DNA of 64,000 nucleotides, taken from contig DDTD01000082.1 of assembly GCA_002344005.1 (NCBI GenBank), positions 54,038 to 118,037 of the forward strand. Reading direction: 5' to 3'. Source of the stretch: Ignavibacteria bacterium UBA2373 (GTDB taxonomy: Bacteria > Bacteroidota > Ignavibacteria > Kapaibacteriales > UBA961). Below, piece after piece: positions 9,505-18,619 of the stretch (its first letter is position 1; every line of letters starts with the position of its first letter). A program made the translations under genes and the position numbers. The notes under the pieces were generated by a model that was not told where the DNA came from, did no database searches, and saw nothing but the letters and a program-made list of their open reading frames with translations.

Positions 9505-10351
9505 TATCTGGAAAATCGTAGCATCATTTGCCATTTGTAGCTTATGTGGATGCGGCATAGCCCAAGAGCATTATGATGCTGCAATAAAAAGTCGTGATTC
9601 TCTCAAAGTTGTTGTCAATGACTTTATGATAAAACACACACGTTTGACACAGCAAAACAATGAAAAAGAATCAACTCTTATTCAAACTCGCTCTGACCTT
9701 GAGAAATTACAAGGCGAACATGCAGAACTTATGAATCGTTATCAGCAATTATCTACAAATTCTTTGGAAGATAATGCGAATTTGAATGCACAATTGGAAG
9801 AAGTGCGTAAAGATTTAATGTTGCGTGAAAAAAAAGTAAAATTATTGGAAAAAAAGATAAAAGAACGTGACTCAATTATGATAACGTTACGAGATAAAAT
9901 ACAAAAAGCACTTATAGGACTGAATAATAATGGTTTGGAAGTCAATATCAAAGATGGAAAAGTATATGTATCATTATCAAATAAATTACTTTTCAAATCA
10001 GGGAGTACAGATATTGATAAAAAAGGACAAGAAGCATTATTATTCATTGCGGGTGTATTAAATACTCAAGATGATATAACAATTACAATTGAAGGTCATA
10101 CAGACAATCAACAAGTGCGAGTAAATCAGCGTTTTTCAGATAATTGGGATTTGAGTGTTTTGCGCTCTACAGAAGTTGCGCGATTTTTAACCACACTTGG
10201 TGGCGTAGATTCAAAGAGAATCATTGCTGCCGGCAGAAGTGAGTATTTTCCCGCAATAACAGGTGATAATAATGAGGCACGTGCAGCAAACAGACGAACA
10301 GAAATAATTATAACTCCGCGTTTAGACGCTATAATGGAAGCAATTAAATAA
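9467..10351 (+). CDS. OmpA-family peptidoglycan-binding lipoprotein with coiled coil
   Basis: This is an envelope lipoprotein that probably ties the outer membrane to peptidoglycan. The N terminus is a hydrophobic signal ending in lipobox LCGC (C29). Residues 35-145 are charged heptad-like coiled coil. Residues 165-290 form an OmpA C-terminal domain, with KLLFKSGSTDID, IEGHTDNQ and the closing ANRRTEIIITP. The ATG at 9467 overlaps the previous gene by 38 bp. A GTG at 9476 has AAGGA eight bases upstream and is an equally good start. It is the last of an overlapping set that also holds the OstA-like gene, which fits an envelope role. Confidence 0.88.
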   Translation: MVKVIVSKSTLSNIWKIVASFAICSLCGCGIAQEHYDAAIKSRDSLKVVVNDFMIKHTRLTQQNNEKESTLIQTRSDLEKLQGEHAELMNRYQQLSTNSLEDNANLNAQLEEVRKDLMLREKKVKLLEKKIKERDSIMITLRDKIQKALIGLNNNGLEVNIKDGKVYVSLSNKLLFKSGSTDIDKKGQEALLFIAGVLNTQDDITITIEGHTDNQQVRVNQRFSDNWDLSVLRSTEVARFLTTLGGVDSKRIIAAGRSEYFPAITGDNNEARAANRRTEIIITPRLDAIMEAIK

Positions 10352-10364
10352 TAAGGATTTACAT

Positions 10365-11675
10365 ATGACTATCAGACCAAGATTCCCTGACCAAGATTAT
10401 ATATTTTTAGTGAAAAGCCCTCATAGACCCGGTTCACTCGGTTTTTTACTTTCTGTACTCGGTGCCGAAGGTGCATTAGTTGGCGATATAAAGACATTGT
10501 TTATCGGTAAAGAAAGTTCTTTCCGTGAAATAACTGTTTCTGTTTTTGATAATGAACATTTAGAAAAAATCAAAAGAGCATTATTGGAAAGAACAAAAGT
10601 AGAAATCGTTGAAATTCGGGATATAGTTTTTGAGAGACATAAGGGCGGAAAAATTCGTACATCAAGAGTGAAAAATCTAGATAAACCGGAAGATTTACGA
10701 TATATTTATACGCCCGGTGTTGCTCGAGTATGCAAAAAGATTCAAGAGGAACCCGAATCAGCATTGATTTATACGAATATCAGTAATAGCGTTGGTATAT
10801 TTACGAATGGAACGCGAGTTTTAGGACTTGGAGATATTGGTCCTCGCGCAGCCATGCCTGTTATGGAAGGAAAATCAGTACTGTATGATCAATTTGTTGG
10901 TATCAGTGCAACACCTATTTTAATAAATACTAAAGATCCTAAAGAATTTGTTGACATAGTTGAAAAAATAGCACCGACATTTGGTGGCATACATTTGGAA
11001 GATATTCGCACACCTGATTGTTTTTACATTGAATCGGAGTTAATTCGTCGCTTAGGGCAGCCGGTAATGCACGATGACCAACATGGTACAGCAACAGTTC
11101 TTTTGGCTGCCGTTATATCCGCATTACGTTCTACCGGACAGGAAGAAAACTCTCGACTGATTTTTGGTCAATTAGGACTTGGAGCTGCCGGTTTTGGTAT
11201 TGCTAAATTACTGATTGATTATGGCTTTTCCGTCATTGGTTTTGATCCGAGCGAAGATGCGCGACAGAGATTGATAGAATATGGTGGTAAGGAAGGAACT
11301 ATTGACTCAATAATGGATCAAGCTAATGTGATTATTGCCACCACGGGGGTTGTTGGTCTGATTACTAAATCAATGGTCAAAAAAGGACAAATAATCCTAT
11401 CATTGTCTAACCCTGTGCCGGAAATCTTGCCCGATGATGCCTTAGATGCAGGTGCTGCTTATGCTGCCGATGGGCAGAGTGTGAATAATGCTTTGGCATT
11501 TCCGGGATTGTTTAAAGCAGCTCTCTCTGTCAAAGCTAAGGAAATATCGAGTCAGATGAAAATTGCGGCAGCACAGGCAATAGCGGATTTGGCACGCCCC
11601 GGTGAGCTTGTCCCTAGTATTTTCCATTCAAAAGTTCATGATAAAGTCATTGAAAAAGTCATGGGTTTATTTTAA
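10365..11675 (+). CDS. Malic enzyme with N-terminal ACT domain
   Basis: This enzyme oxidatively decarboxylates malate to pyruvate, feeding the pyruvate pool used by the E1 enzyme upstream. Residues 12-90 read as an ACT domain (SPHRPGSLGFLLSVLGAEG), a ligand-binding regulatory module. The catalytic core starts with the malic Tyr in IYTPGVARV (Y115). It continues with GLGDIGPRAAMPVMEGK, the acidic metal-binding HLEDI and MHDDQHGTATV. The nucleotide-binding fold has FGQLGLGAAGFGIAKL. The family includes NAD- and NADP-dependent forms; I infer NAD but cannot prove it. Start ATG 10365 has AAGGA about 8 bases upstream. The ACT domain implies allosteric control by a small metabolite, whose identity is unknown. 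Confidence 0.92.
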   Translation: MTIRPRFPDQDYIFLVKSPHRPGSLGFLLSVLGAEGALVGDIKTLFIGKESSFREITVSVFDNEHLEKIKRALLERTKVEIVEIRDIVFERHKGGKIRTSRVKNLDKPEDLRYIYTPGVARVCKKIQEEPESALIYTNISNSVGIFTNGTRVLGLGDIGPRAAMPVMEGKSVLYDQFVGISATPILINTKDPKEFVDIVEKIAPTFGGIHLEDIRTPDCFYIESELIRRLGQPVMHDDQHGTATVLLAAVISALRSTGQEENSRLIFGQLGLGAAGFGIAKLLIDYGFSVIGFDPSEDARQRLIEYGGKEGTIDSIMDQANVIIATTGVVGLITKSMVKKGQIILSLSNPVPEILPDDALDAGAAYAADGQSVNNALAFPGLFKAALSVKAKEISSQMKIAAAQAIADLARPGELVPSIFHSKVHDKVIEKVMGLF

Positions 11676-11702
11676 TTATTGAGTATTTAACTTTATCAAA
11701 AC

Positions 11703-13817
11703 ATGACCTTTCTTAATCCACTTGTTCTTCTTGGTTTAATAGCATCATCAGTGCCATTATTATTGCATTTGTTTTCTATACGGAAATCGAAGCCATTAGA
11801 ATTTAGTTCACTCCGATTTCTTAAAGAATTGCAAAAAACAAGCATTAGGAAATTTAAAATCAAGAAAATTTTATTGCTCATACTGCGAACATTGATAATA
11901 ACGTTTATTGTACTTGCTTTTTCACGACCTACAATTCAAACATCGCTTCCGGTATTAGGAACGCATGCTAAAACAAGTGCTGTCATTATTATTGATAATT
12001 CTGCAAGTATGAATATCTCTGATGGGAAAGGTAATCGGCTTAACAGAGCAAAGAATATATCTTTATCCATAATAGATGCATTTCGTGAAGGCGATGAGGT
12101 TTCGATTATTACTGCCAATACCATTATGGATAATATTCCGGCACCTGTATCAACAAATTTTGCTCTTGTAAAGCAAGAAATTGATAAAATTCAACCAATT
12201 CCTAATCGCTTCCCATTACGAAGTGCGCTCTCTCATGCATCTACAATATTGCATCAATCACATAATCTAGTCAAAGAGGTATATATATTGACTGATGCCC
12301 AAATTAATATTATTGAAGAAAGTTCTGATTCATTGCTAAATTTCCAAAAGGGGATAGGTATATTTGCTTTACCGTTAGGAAATACTTCTGAAAATATCGG
12401 TGAAAATATTTCTGTTGATTCGGTCAGAATACTTACCAACTTCGTACATAAAGATACGCCGGTTGAGGTAGAAGCTTTGATACGCAATGATTCGGATAAA
12501 GACATTCAAGGAGTCGTAGTTAGTTGTCATTTTAATAAAAGAAGAGTTGCACAAAAATCAATTGATTTGGCAAAAAAGGAAAAACGAGCTATTACATTTT
12601 CTGCGGTTCCCAATAATGATGGAATAATACAAGGGTTCATTGAACTTGAAAATGATATATTTGTGACAGATAATAAAAGATTTTTTTCTATTAATGTACC
12701 ATCACCTCCAACTGTTGCTATTATCGGTACGCAACAAAATGCCGGATTTACGGATATAGCTTTGCTAACCGGTGAGAAAGCAACACGTTCATTACAAAGA
12801 TTTCCCCAATTTTTCTCACCAACAGCATCCGTTGCAATTGATTGGGATAATCTTCAAACCGTTATTGTTACTGACTATATTAGTGATAGAACAACAGAAG
12901 CAAGATTAAGACAATTTTTAGAAGAAGGTGGCGGTGTCTTATATTTTACTGATACTAAAAGTACGCAGCAACAGATATCTGCTCAATTACAATCTTTAGG
13001 ATTTGATGGAGTTGTTGATGTTACAGCACAAAAAAATCAAGCTTTAAATGTTACATTATTTGACCACAAGCACCCACTTTTCAGTGGTATTGTGAAAACA
13101 ACAAAAGATAAAGCGGTTCTTTCTTTGGGAGAACAAACAATTCAAAAATCCCGCATTATTAATGGAGGAGTACCCATCCTATCTATCACAGAAGGTTCTA
13201 TTATTGCAGAAAAAAAAGTAGGCAAAGGTAAAATACTCTATTGTGGTGTACCTCCGACATTAGAATGGAGTAATTTGATACAATTACCAATTTTTCCTGC
13301 TTTTATCATTAGAAGTGTTCAGTATTTATCCCAAACAGATATAAAAGGACAAACATATATTGTTGATGAAAATATCCTTCTGAGATTACCAAAAAAATTC
13401 TCAATGGGTGGTACGTTTACTATCACAGATCCTAACGGAATGGCGCAAAATTATTCTTCTGTGCAATATCCCTCAGGCGCAGTTATTCCCTTTGGTGTTG
13501 GTAAACTTCCCGGCGCATACTCAGTCATGACAGATGGTGTTCCTGTGTTGGGGTTTGCAATTAACTCACCATCTCATGAAGGTCGCCTTACATTTATGGA
13601 AGCTGAATCTCTTGAAACAACACTCAAAAAATATTGTGACCCCGAGGCATCATTTGCTATTATCAATGAAACCTCTAATATTGCAAAAAATGTAGCAATG
13701 GCGCGAACAGGTTCTGAATTATGGAAAGCTTGTCTTGCGTTTGCCATACTTTGTGCCATATTGGAAATGATTGTTGCGAGAACAACAAAGAATGATATGT
13801 TGGGAGAAATTACATGA
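11703..13817 (+). CDS. BatA-like membrane protein with VWA domain
   Basis: This is a large inner-membrane protein of the aerotolerance (Bat) / DUF4159-associated type. The N terminus has two hydrophobic segments (LVLLGLIASSVPLLLHLFSI and KKILLLILRTLIITFIVLA) joined by the SLRFLKELQ linker typical of BatA N-terminal domains. A von Willebrand A domain follows, with MIDAS DNSAS at residues 98-102. The middle holds a CARDB-like region and then a class I glutamine-amidotransferase-like fold (about 390-520). The last 25 residues are a membrane helix. A MoxR ATPase and DUF58 gene usually accompany bat genes but are absent here. The stop overlaps the next gene by 4 bp. The precise role is unknown. 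Confidence 0.8.
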   Translation: MTFLNPLVLLGLIASSVPLLLHLFSIRKSKPLEFSSLRFLKELQKTSIRKFKIKKILLLILRTLIITFIVLAFSRPTIQTSLPVLGTHAKTSAVIIIDNSASMNISDGKGNRLNRAKNISLSIIDAFREGDEVSIITANTIMDNIPAPVSTNFALVKQEIDKIQPIPNRFPLRSALSHASTILHQSHNLVKEVYILTDAQINIIEESSDSLLNFQKGIGIFALPLGNTSENIGENISVDSVRILTNFVHKDTPVEVEALIRNDSDKDIQGVVVSCHFNKRRVAQKSIDLAKKEKRAITFSAVPNNDGIIQGFIELENDIFVTDNKRFFSINVPSPPTVAIIGTQQNAGFTDIALLTGEKATRSLQRFPQFFSPTASVAIDWDNLQTVIVTDYISDRTTEARLRQFLEEGGGVLYFTDTKSTQQQISAQLQSLGFDGVVDVTAQKNQALNVTLFDHKHPLFSGIVKTTKDKAVLSLGEQTIQKSRIINGGVPILSITEGSIIAEKKVGKGKILYCGVPPTLEWSNLIQLPIFPAFIIRSVQYLSQTDIKGQTYIVDENILLRLPKKFSMGGTFTITDPNGMAQNYSSVQYPSGAVIPFGVGKLPGAYSVMTDGVPVLGFAINSPSHEGRLTFMEAESLETTLKKYCDPEASFAIINETSNIAKNVAMARTGSELWKACLAFAILCAILEMIVARTTKNDMLGEIT

Positions 13818-14704
13818 GTGACGTAGGTATTTATCCGCATGAATATAGGCACAATCTTATTCAAGACATAGAACATCTTCGTAAAGAACTTCGTGATTGT
13901 TTGGAAGAATGGTTTCATTTAACCCAAGTCAAAAAAAAAGAATTACTCGCGAACTATGATTCCCTTTTCCGTGAGCATGAGATTACTATACAAAAAAAAT
14001 CTCTTGATTTGTCCATTTTACAGAGAAGAGTTGAATTGTTAATGATAAAGATTAATCGTGGCGAAAAATTGACACAAGAAGTGATTAAATCTATCAATTA
14101 TTTAGTTGATAAAGAATATGAACGTCTGAATGAACGCATGAACGATATATTTGCAAACCACAATCCACACACTCAAGACAGCAAGGTGTCAGACACTGAA
14201 ATTCCTAAGCTTTATAGGATTTTAGCAAAAAAACTTCATCCTGATTATAATACAGAAACAGACTATACAAAAAAAATGTGGAAGAGTACACAGAATGCTT
14301 ATAAAAATAAAGATATAAGAATTCTGCAATCTCTTTATGAAGTAATCATTGGAAAAGAAGAACAAAATCATAATATTAGTGATGTAGAATTATCACTGGA
14401 AGCCCTTGAACAACAGAAACGTAATCTTGAATCTAAGTTAGTATATGAAAGAAAAAAACTTCAAAAAATTCTTTCACAAGAGCCATTTACTTTAGAAAAA
14501 CAACTTAATGATGAAATATGGATTTCTTTCCACAGACTTGAGCTTCAGAAAGAAATTGACAAAATTGATGCTGATTTACAGCTTAGCCAAGAACGCTATA
14601 AAAGTATCGTAGGGGAGAAGTATTCATCAGTCCAAGAACAGAATAAAGAAACAATCCTTTTTGAACAAAAATTTTCCGACACAACCTATTTTGGTCAAAG
14701 ATAA
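13814..14704 (+). CDS. Coiled-coil protein with J-domain-like segment (HPD motif)
   Basis: I do not recognise this as a named family. It is a 296-residue, hydrophilic protein with no signal peptide or membrane helix. Residues about 10-120 and 195-290 look like charged coiled coil. Between them, residues 128-180 read like helices II and III of a DnaJ J-domain. LYRILAKKLHPDYN holds the invariant HPD tripeptide at 142-144, followed by a helix ending SLYEVI. The HPD stimulates Hsp70 ATPase in true J proteins, so a DnaK co-chaperone or adaptor role is inferred. It overlaps the BatA-like gene by 4 bp and is followed 3 bp later by the M61 peptidase. The coupled order suggests a shared envelope-quality task. 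Confidence 0.65.
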   Translation: MSDVGIYPHEYRHNLIQDIEHLRKELRDCLEEWFHLTQVKKKELLANYDSLFREHEITIQKKSLDLSILQRRVELLMIKINRGEKLTQEVIKSINYLVDKEYERLNERMNDIFANHNPHTQDSKVSDTEIPKLYRILAKKLHPDYNTETDYTKKMWKSTQNAYKNKDIRILQSLYEVIIGKEEQNHNISDVELSLEALEQQKRNLESKLVYERKKLQKILSQEPFTLEKQLNDEIWISFHRLELQKEIDKIDADLQLSQERYKSIVGEKYSSVQEQNKETILFEQKFSDTTYFGQR

Positions 14705-14707
14705 ATT

Positions 14708-16534
14708 ATGAAAAAGTTTACAATAGAACAAACAGATGCGCAGCTTTTGGATACAATTGCGGATATTCGTTATCATCTTCATTTTGAAAGAGCTTCTCAA
14801 CATTTAGTCCGCATTATCATGGAAATAGATAAATGTCACGAAGCTTTTCTGAAGGTAAGCATGCCCGTTTGGATACCCGGCAGTTACAAGGTTCGTGATA
14901 TGAATCAGCATCAAGGTAATGTTATATGCAAAGATCTTGCCGGTAATAAACTTCCTATGAAATGGTTAACCAAAAACACTCTTGAAATCAATACAACATC
15001 AACTAATTCTGTCATCATCGAATATGTTTATTTTGCAAACGATCTTGGTGTTAGGACTTCGCATATCAATAGACATCATGCGTTTTTAGTACCTGCTGCA
15101 TGCTTAATGTTTGTTGAAAATCGTGAAGAAGAAATTCATCACGTATATTTCTATCATGACCAATCGCAATGGAAAAATCTCACGACATCGTTATCGCCTG
15201 TAAAGCCAAACTTAGAGGACAATAATCCAATAATATGTGGTGCTTTATCATATCACATACTAGCTGATTCACCAATAGAAATTGGCAATCATAAAAAGAC
15301 GATATTTATTCATCATGATAAAATTCATGAAGTTGCAATTATTTCGCATTATGATTGTGATATTAATCGCCTTACAGATGATATTAAAAAAATCGTAGAA
15401 TCTCAACATAAATTTTGGGGTGAATTGCCGTATGATCGCTATACCTTTATGTTATTGGTTGCAGATGGTCAAAGAGGTGGATTAGAACATTTACGTTGTA
15501 ATGTCAGCGCAGCCGATCCGCAAATGTTTTCTGATATTACATATTACCAATCCGTACTTGGTTTATTAAGTCATGAATTCTTCCATACTTGGAACATCAA
15601 GCGCATAAGACCGATTGAGTATGGACCTTTCAATTATCATGAAGAGAACTATTCTTCGATGCTTTGGCTTGCTGAAGGTGCTACATCGTATTATGATGAT
15701 GTTCTTTTATATAGAGCAGGTTTGATAACACAAGAAGAATTTCTAAGTATAGGTCTATCATCAAATCTCCGTATGTTAGACAATGTACAGGGGCGATTTG
15801 TTATGTCAGTGAAAGACAGCAGTTATCTAGCTTGGATTAAGTTATATTCGATGAGTCCTGATGCAAATAATAGATTCCCATCGTATTATTTAAAAGGTGG
15901 AGTAATATTTTTACTGCTTGATTTACATATCTTTAGCAAGACTGAAGGGCAAAAAAGCACCGATGATGTTATGCGTGAGCTCTGGCGAATGTATAAATCC
16001 AATCCTGAAAATGGAATCACAGAAGAACAGTTTTTAGAAGCTATAAAATCCTCTACCGGTTTAGATTGTTCCGATGTGTTACTCTCATGGCTCAATGGTA
16101 CAGATGAACTTCCTTATAATACCTATCTGAATACAATTGGTTTACAATGGAATGAACTGAGCGATATGAGTGTCAAAATCTATGGTACTGCATTAGAAAA
16201 CGATATATGGCTTGGCATGTCTTTCAAAGATAATAACCAGGGCGTAGTGATAACTTTTGTGGAAGATGATAGTCCAGCAGCTTTGGCAGGATTCGGTATT
16301 GATGATATAATTAAGCAAGTGAATGGAGAAATTGTGACATCGGTGACTCAGTGTTTTGAATTGATACGAAAACATCATTCCCAAGCTGAGACAGTAAAGA
16401 TAGATGCCATGTGTGATGGGATTAATTATTCAGTTGAAATCGCACCCAAAATACGCATTTACAATAACTTACAACAACTACCTAATATTACGGTGACGCA
16501 ACAAGAAATGTTTACTCAATGGTTGAATCGTTAA
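14708..16534 (+). CDS. M61 glycyl aminopeptidase family protein with PDZ domain
   Basis: This is a zinc metallopeptidase of family M61. The gluzincin motif HEFFH is at residues 289-293. The downstream glutamate ligand lies in LAEGATSYYDD (E323). An N-terminal beta domain (about 1-180) includes VSMPVWIPGSYKVRD, a hallmark of M61. A PDZ domain occupies about 495-585 (GVVITFVEDDSPAALAGFG). No signal peptide is evident, so it appears cytoplasmic, unlike many M61 members. At 608 residues it matches the family. It is 3 bp from the J-domain-like gene and 3 bp from lptC, so this is a tight operon. The natural substrate is unknown. Confidence 0.9.
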   Translation: MKKFTIEQTDAQLLDTIADIRYHLHFERASQHLVRIIMEIDKCHEAFLKVSMPVWIPGSYKVRDMNQHQGNVICKDLAGNKLPMKWLTKNTLEINTTSTNSVIIEYVYFANDLGVRTSHINRHHAFLVPAACLMFVENREEEIHHVYFYHDQSQWKNLTTSLSPVKPNLEDNNPIICGALSYHILADSPIEIGNHKKTIFIHHDKIHEVAIISHYDCDINRLTDDIKKIVESQHKFWGELPYDRYTFMLLVADGQRGGLEHLRCNVSAADPQMFSDITYYQSVLGLLSHEFFHTWNIKRIRPIEYGPFNYHEENYSSMLWLAEGATSYYDDVLLYRAGLITQEEFLSIGLSSNLRMLDNVQGRFVMSVKDSSYLAWIKLYSMSPDANNRFPSYYLKGGVIFLLLDLHIFSKTEGQKSTDDVMRELWRMYKSNPENGITEEQFLEAIKSSTGLDCSDVLLSWLNGTDELPYNTYLNTIGLQWNELSDMSVKIYGTALENDIWLGMSFKDNNQGVVITFVEDDSPAALAGFGIDDIIKQVNGEIVTSVTQCFELIRKHHSQAETVKIDAMCDGINYSVEIAPKIRIYNNLQQLPNITVTQQEMFTQWLNR

Positions 16535-16537
16535 GTT

Positions 16538-17077
16538 ATGTTTTTCAAACAAGTTATAGTTTGTTGGTTTACAATTGCTGTATTATCATCGTGTGAGCAG
16601 CATGTCAATACAACGGTAAAAAAAAGGACTGTTCAAGAAGAATTACCTGACCACACAAGTTGGAATATTCGTGTGACATTTATGGATTCTTCAAGAGTCA
16701 AAGCAATGCTTTCAGCAAAGAGAGCACGCGTATTCGAACAAAGAAAAGAAACATTATTAGACACCAATGTGAAGGTTGTATTTAATAATGCTATGTCTAA
16801 GCAATTAGCAGTTCTGACTTCTGATAGCGCACGTATAGATGACAGAACGAGAAATATGTTCGCATCGGGTCATGTGTATGTAGTTTCTGATAGTACACAG
16901 ACATCGTTAGCAACTCCTAACTTGATGTGGGATCATGACAAACAACAGTTGTTTACTCAAGATAAAGTTCATATCAGAACACCGACGGAAACTATTGATG
17001 GTACAGGGTTTATCTCTGATCAATTCCTAAAAAACTATCGCATATTTAAAGTGAGTGGTGTGTCAAGGTCGCAGTAA
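16538..17077 (+). CDS. lptC: LPS export periplasmic protein LptC, lipoprotein form
   Basis: LptC receives LPS from the LptB2FG transporter and passes it to LptA. The sequence has a signal with lipobox LSSC (C19), unlike the single helix anchor of E. coli LptC. The typical LptC pattern follows: SSRVKAMLSAKRARVFE, TSDSARIDDRTRNMFASGHV and a WDHDKQQLFTQDKVHI strand near the end. Bacteroidota LptC proteins are commonly lipoproteins of about 180 residues, which matches 179 here. The gene ends 3 bp before a convergent gene and closes the long plus-strand run. Together with the OstA-like and LptD genes it gives three LPS-transport proteins in the window. Confidence 0.82.
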   Translation: MFFKQVIVCWFTIAVLSSCEQHVNTTVKKRTVQEELPDHTSWNIRVTFMDSSRVKAMLSAKRARVFEQRKETLLDTNVKVVFNNAMSKQLAVLTSDSARIDDRTRNMFASGHVYVVSDSTQTSLATPNLMWDHDKQQLFTQDKVHIRTPTETIDGTGFISDQFLKNYRIFKVSGVSRSQ

Positions 17078-17080
17078 ATG

Positions 17081-17824
17081 TTACAATAATTGCACCATGA
17101 AGCCAAAAGTGAGAGCAGTATCGCCGGATAAGCGCCCAAGACGAGTAATGCTTTCATAACTATATGCAAAGGAAGATGTTATGGCTATACTTTGAGAGAC
17201 AGGAATTTCAAATCTTGTATTACTTCTCCAGCGAAAATCATTAGAAAAATCAGATAATGATGGTTGATAAAACATCTCTGTACTTAAGATTAACTTTTTC
17301 TCAATAATTGATTGACGACCTTTGATTCTCAATGAAATGCGGTTACTGCTTAACTCTTCACTCGATTCAAACGTCGTTCTATCAAGTAAACAAACAACAC
17401 TGCCTGTCCAATGCGAACTTATGGTATTCGAAAAAACATATTTAGGACCTACACCAATTTGGTATCGATGATGTATTCGTCTTAGACGGCTTGATTCATA
17501 AGTTCCAAAAAGTAAGACTGAGGAATTTTCGTATGTATCAATCCCCATATTGATATTGCACAACAGGTCATTTTCTGTTACTAACTTTGCCTGTTCTCCA
17601 TAAACATAGAGTGCTTGTAGTTCAACGTCATACATTTCATTACGTACCGAGGAACTAAAGGTGTTCCGCAAAAGTACTCTTTGAACATTGCCAAATTGCG
17701 CTGTTCCATCACTTGCAATCCGCGCATTAATTACAGTTGAATCTATTATAGCTTTAGTTTCATTAAGAAAACCAAAGCTCAGCAATAAAACGAGTATTGT
17801 TATGTATGAGATAACTTTGTGCAT
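17081..17824 (-). CDS. DUF481-like exported beta-barrel protein
   Basis: The protein has a signal peptide (VISYITILVLLLSFGFLNETKA) and then alternating polar/hydrophobic strands typical of a small outer-membrane barrel. Segments YQIGVGPKYVF, NRISLRIKG, EMFYQPSLSDFSNDFRWRS and a closing LTFGFMVQLL resemble the DUF481/YdiY family of outer-membrane proteins. The match is by pattern only. At 247 residues it has the normal length. It is convergent with lptC and lies downstream of the DUF6580 gene, from which a terminator hairpin separates it, so it probably has its own promoter in 17825-17890. Its function is unknown. Confidence 0.6.
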   Translation of the reverse strand: MHKVISYITILVLLLSFGFLNETKAIIDSTVINARIASDGTAQFGNVQRVLLRNTFSSSVRNEMYDVELQALYVYGEQAKLVTENDLLCNINMGIDTYENSSVLLFGTYESSRLRRIHHRYQIGVGPKYVFSNTISSHWTGSVVCLLDRTTFESSEELSSNRISLRIKGRQSIIEKKLILSTEMFYQPSLSDFSNDFRWRSNTRFEIPVSQSIAITSSFAYSYESITRLGRLSGDTALTFGFMVQLL

Positions 17825-17882
17825 AATGTATAATCTATCGTAGCACTACCCTGCTAAAAATAAACAAAGATGAGTAGGGGAG

Positions 17883-17923
17883 TGAGAAAAAAAAAGCCGC
17901 TGCATGACATTATGCAACGGCTT
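17883..17923 (-). terminator. Rho-independent terminator after the DUF6580 gene
   Basis: An inverted repeat AAGCCGCTGCAT / ATGCAACGGCTT (17894-17905 and 17912-17923) has one mismatch in 12 pairs and a 6-base loop. Read on the minus strand, the stem is followed directly by a run of T (the A-run at 17887-17895 on the plus strand). It lies 24 bp after the stop of the minus-strand DUF6580 gene, where a terminator is expected. Confidence 0.85.
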
Positions 17924-17947
17924 GTGAACTCATTAAAAAGAAGCAAC

Positions 17948-18523
17948 TTATTGCACAGAGGTAACCGCTTTTGTAGAGAATTTTTTGCTTAGTTCATACA
18001 GACCAAATAAAACACCTGTAAAGAATAGGTCTCCAATAACGCCATTCGCAAAGAAACTGCCGAAAACTAATTGAGAAGAATTAACAAACTGAAAACTATC
18101 AGTTGTATAGAATGGCAATGCAGCAGCATAACACAAGAATAAACCTTCTAATGTCATTGGATACATTGCACCACCGAGCCATACTGCAAAGTTTGTTACC
18201 AAGAAAAAGAATAATGAGCCAATGAAACTCATAGCTAATGGCTTCGTGAAAGATGTAGAATTTCGTAAAGACAAACCGAGTACCGATACCGCAAGGATAC
18301 ATACATACACAACAAGTTGTGAAGAATGAAACCCAAGGAAAATGTCACTCAGAATCATTATCAAAAGCGGGAGTGCCATGGCAAGTTTGGTATTTGTAAT
18401 ACGAGCACCTGCAAAAAGCGCCACCGCCATCACGGCAGTCATATTCGGTGGATGTGGTAACAAACGACTTGCAATTGCAACAATAGCCATAAGTACAATT
18501 GCTATATAGTTATTCGAGTTCAT
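17948..18523 (-). CDS. DUF6580 family integral membrane protein
   Basis: This is a 191-residue protein with about six hydrophobic segments. The N-terminal motif ASRLLPHPPNMTAVMAVALF followed by AGA is the signature I associate with DUF6580, a family related in layout to ECF-type vitamin/metal transporter S components. ATPase and T components are not nearby. It lies downstream of the ACIII operon with a hairpin at 18556-18574 between them, and its own terminator follows. Energy-coupled uptake of a cofactor is a possible role but is inference only. Confidence 0.7.
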   Translation of the reverse strand: MNSNNYIAIVLMAIVAIASRLLPHPPNMTAVMAVALFAGARITNTKLAMALPLLIMILSDIFLGFHSSQLVVYVCILAVSVLGLSLRNSTSFTKPLAMSFIGSLFFFLVTNFAVWLGGAMYPMTLEGLFLCYAAALPFYTTDSFQFVNSSQLVFGSFFANGVIGDLFFTGVLFGLYELSKKFSTKAVTSVQ

Positions 18524-18545
18524 AGTTAAAAAACATAGTGTGAAT

Positions 18546-18574
18546 GAAACAAAGAGAGGAGACTATATCTCCTC
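18546..18574 (-). terminator. Possible terminator hairpin at the end of the ACIII operon
   Basis: GAGGAGA (18556-18562) and TCTCCTC (18568-18574) form a perfect 7-bp stem with a 5-base loop. On the minus strand it is followed by the T-rich TCTTTGTTTC. It sits between the actF stop (18620) and the DUF6580 start (18523). The T-tract is interrupted, so termination may be partial. Confidence 0.55.
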
Positions 18575-18619
18575 AACTTTACATAATGCAAATTATCTTA
18601 CCTTTGAATATATATCAAT

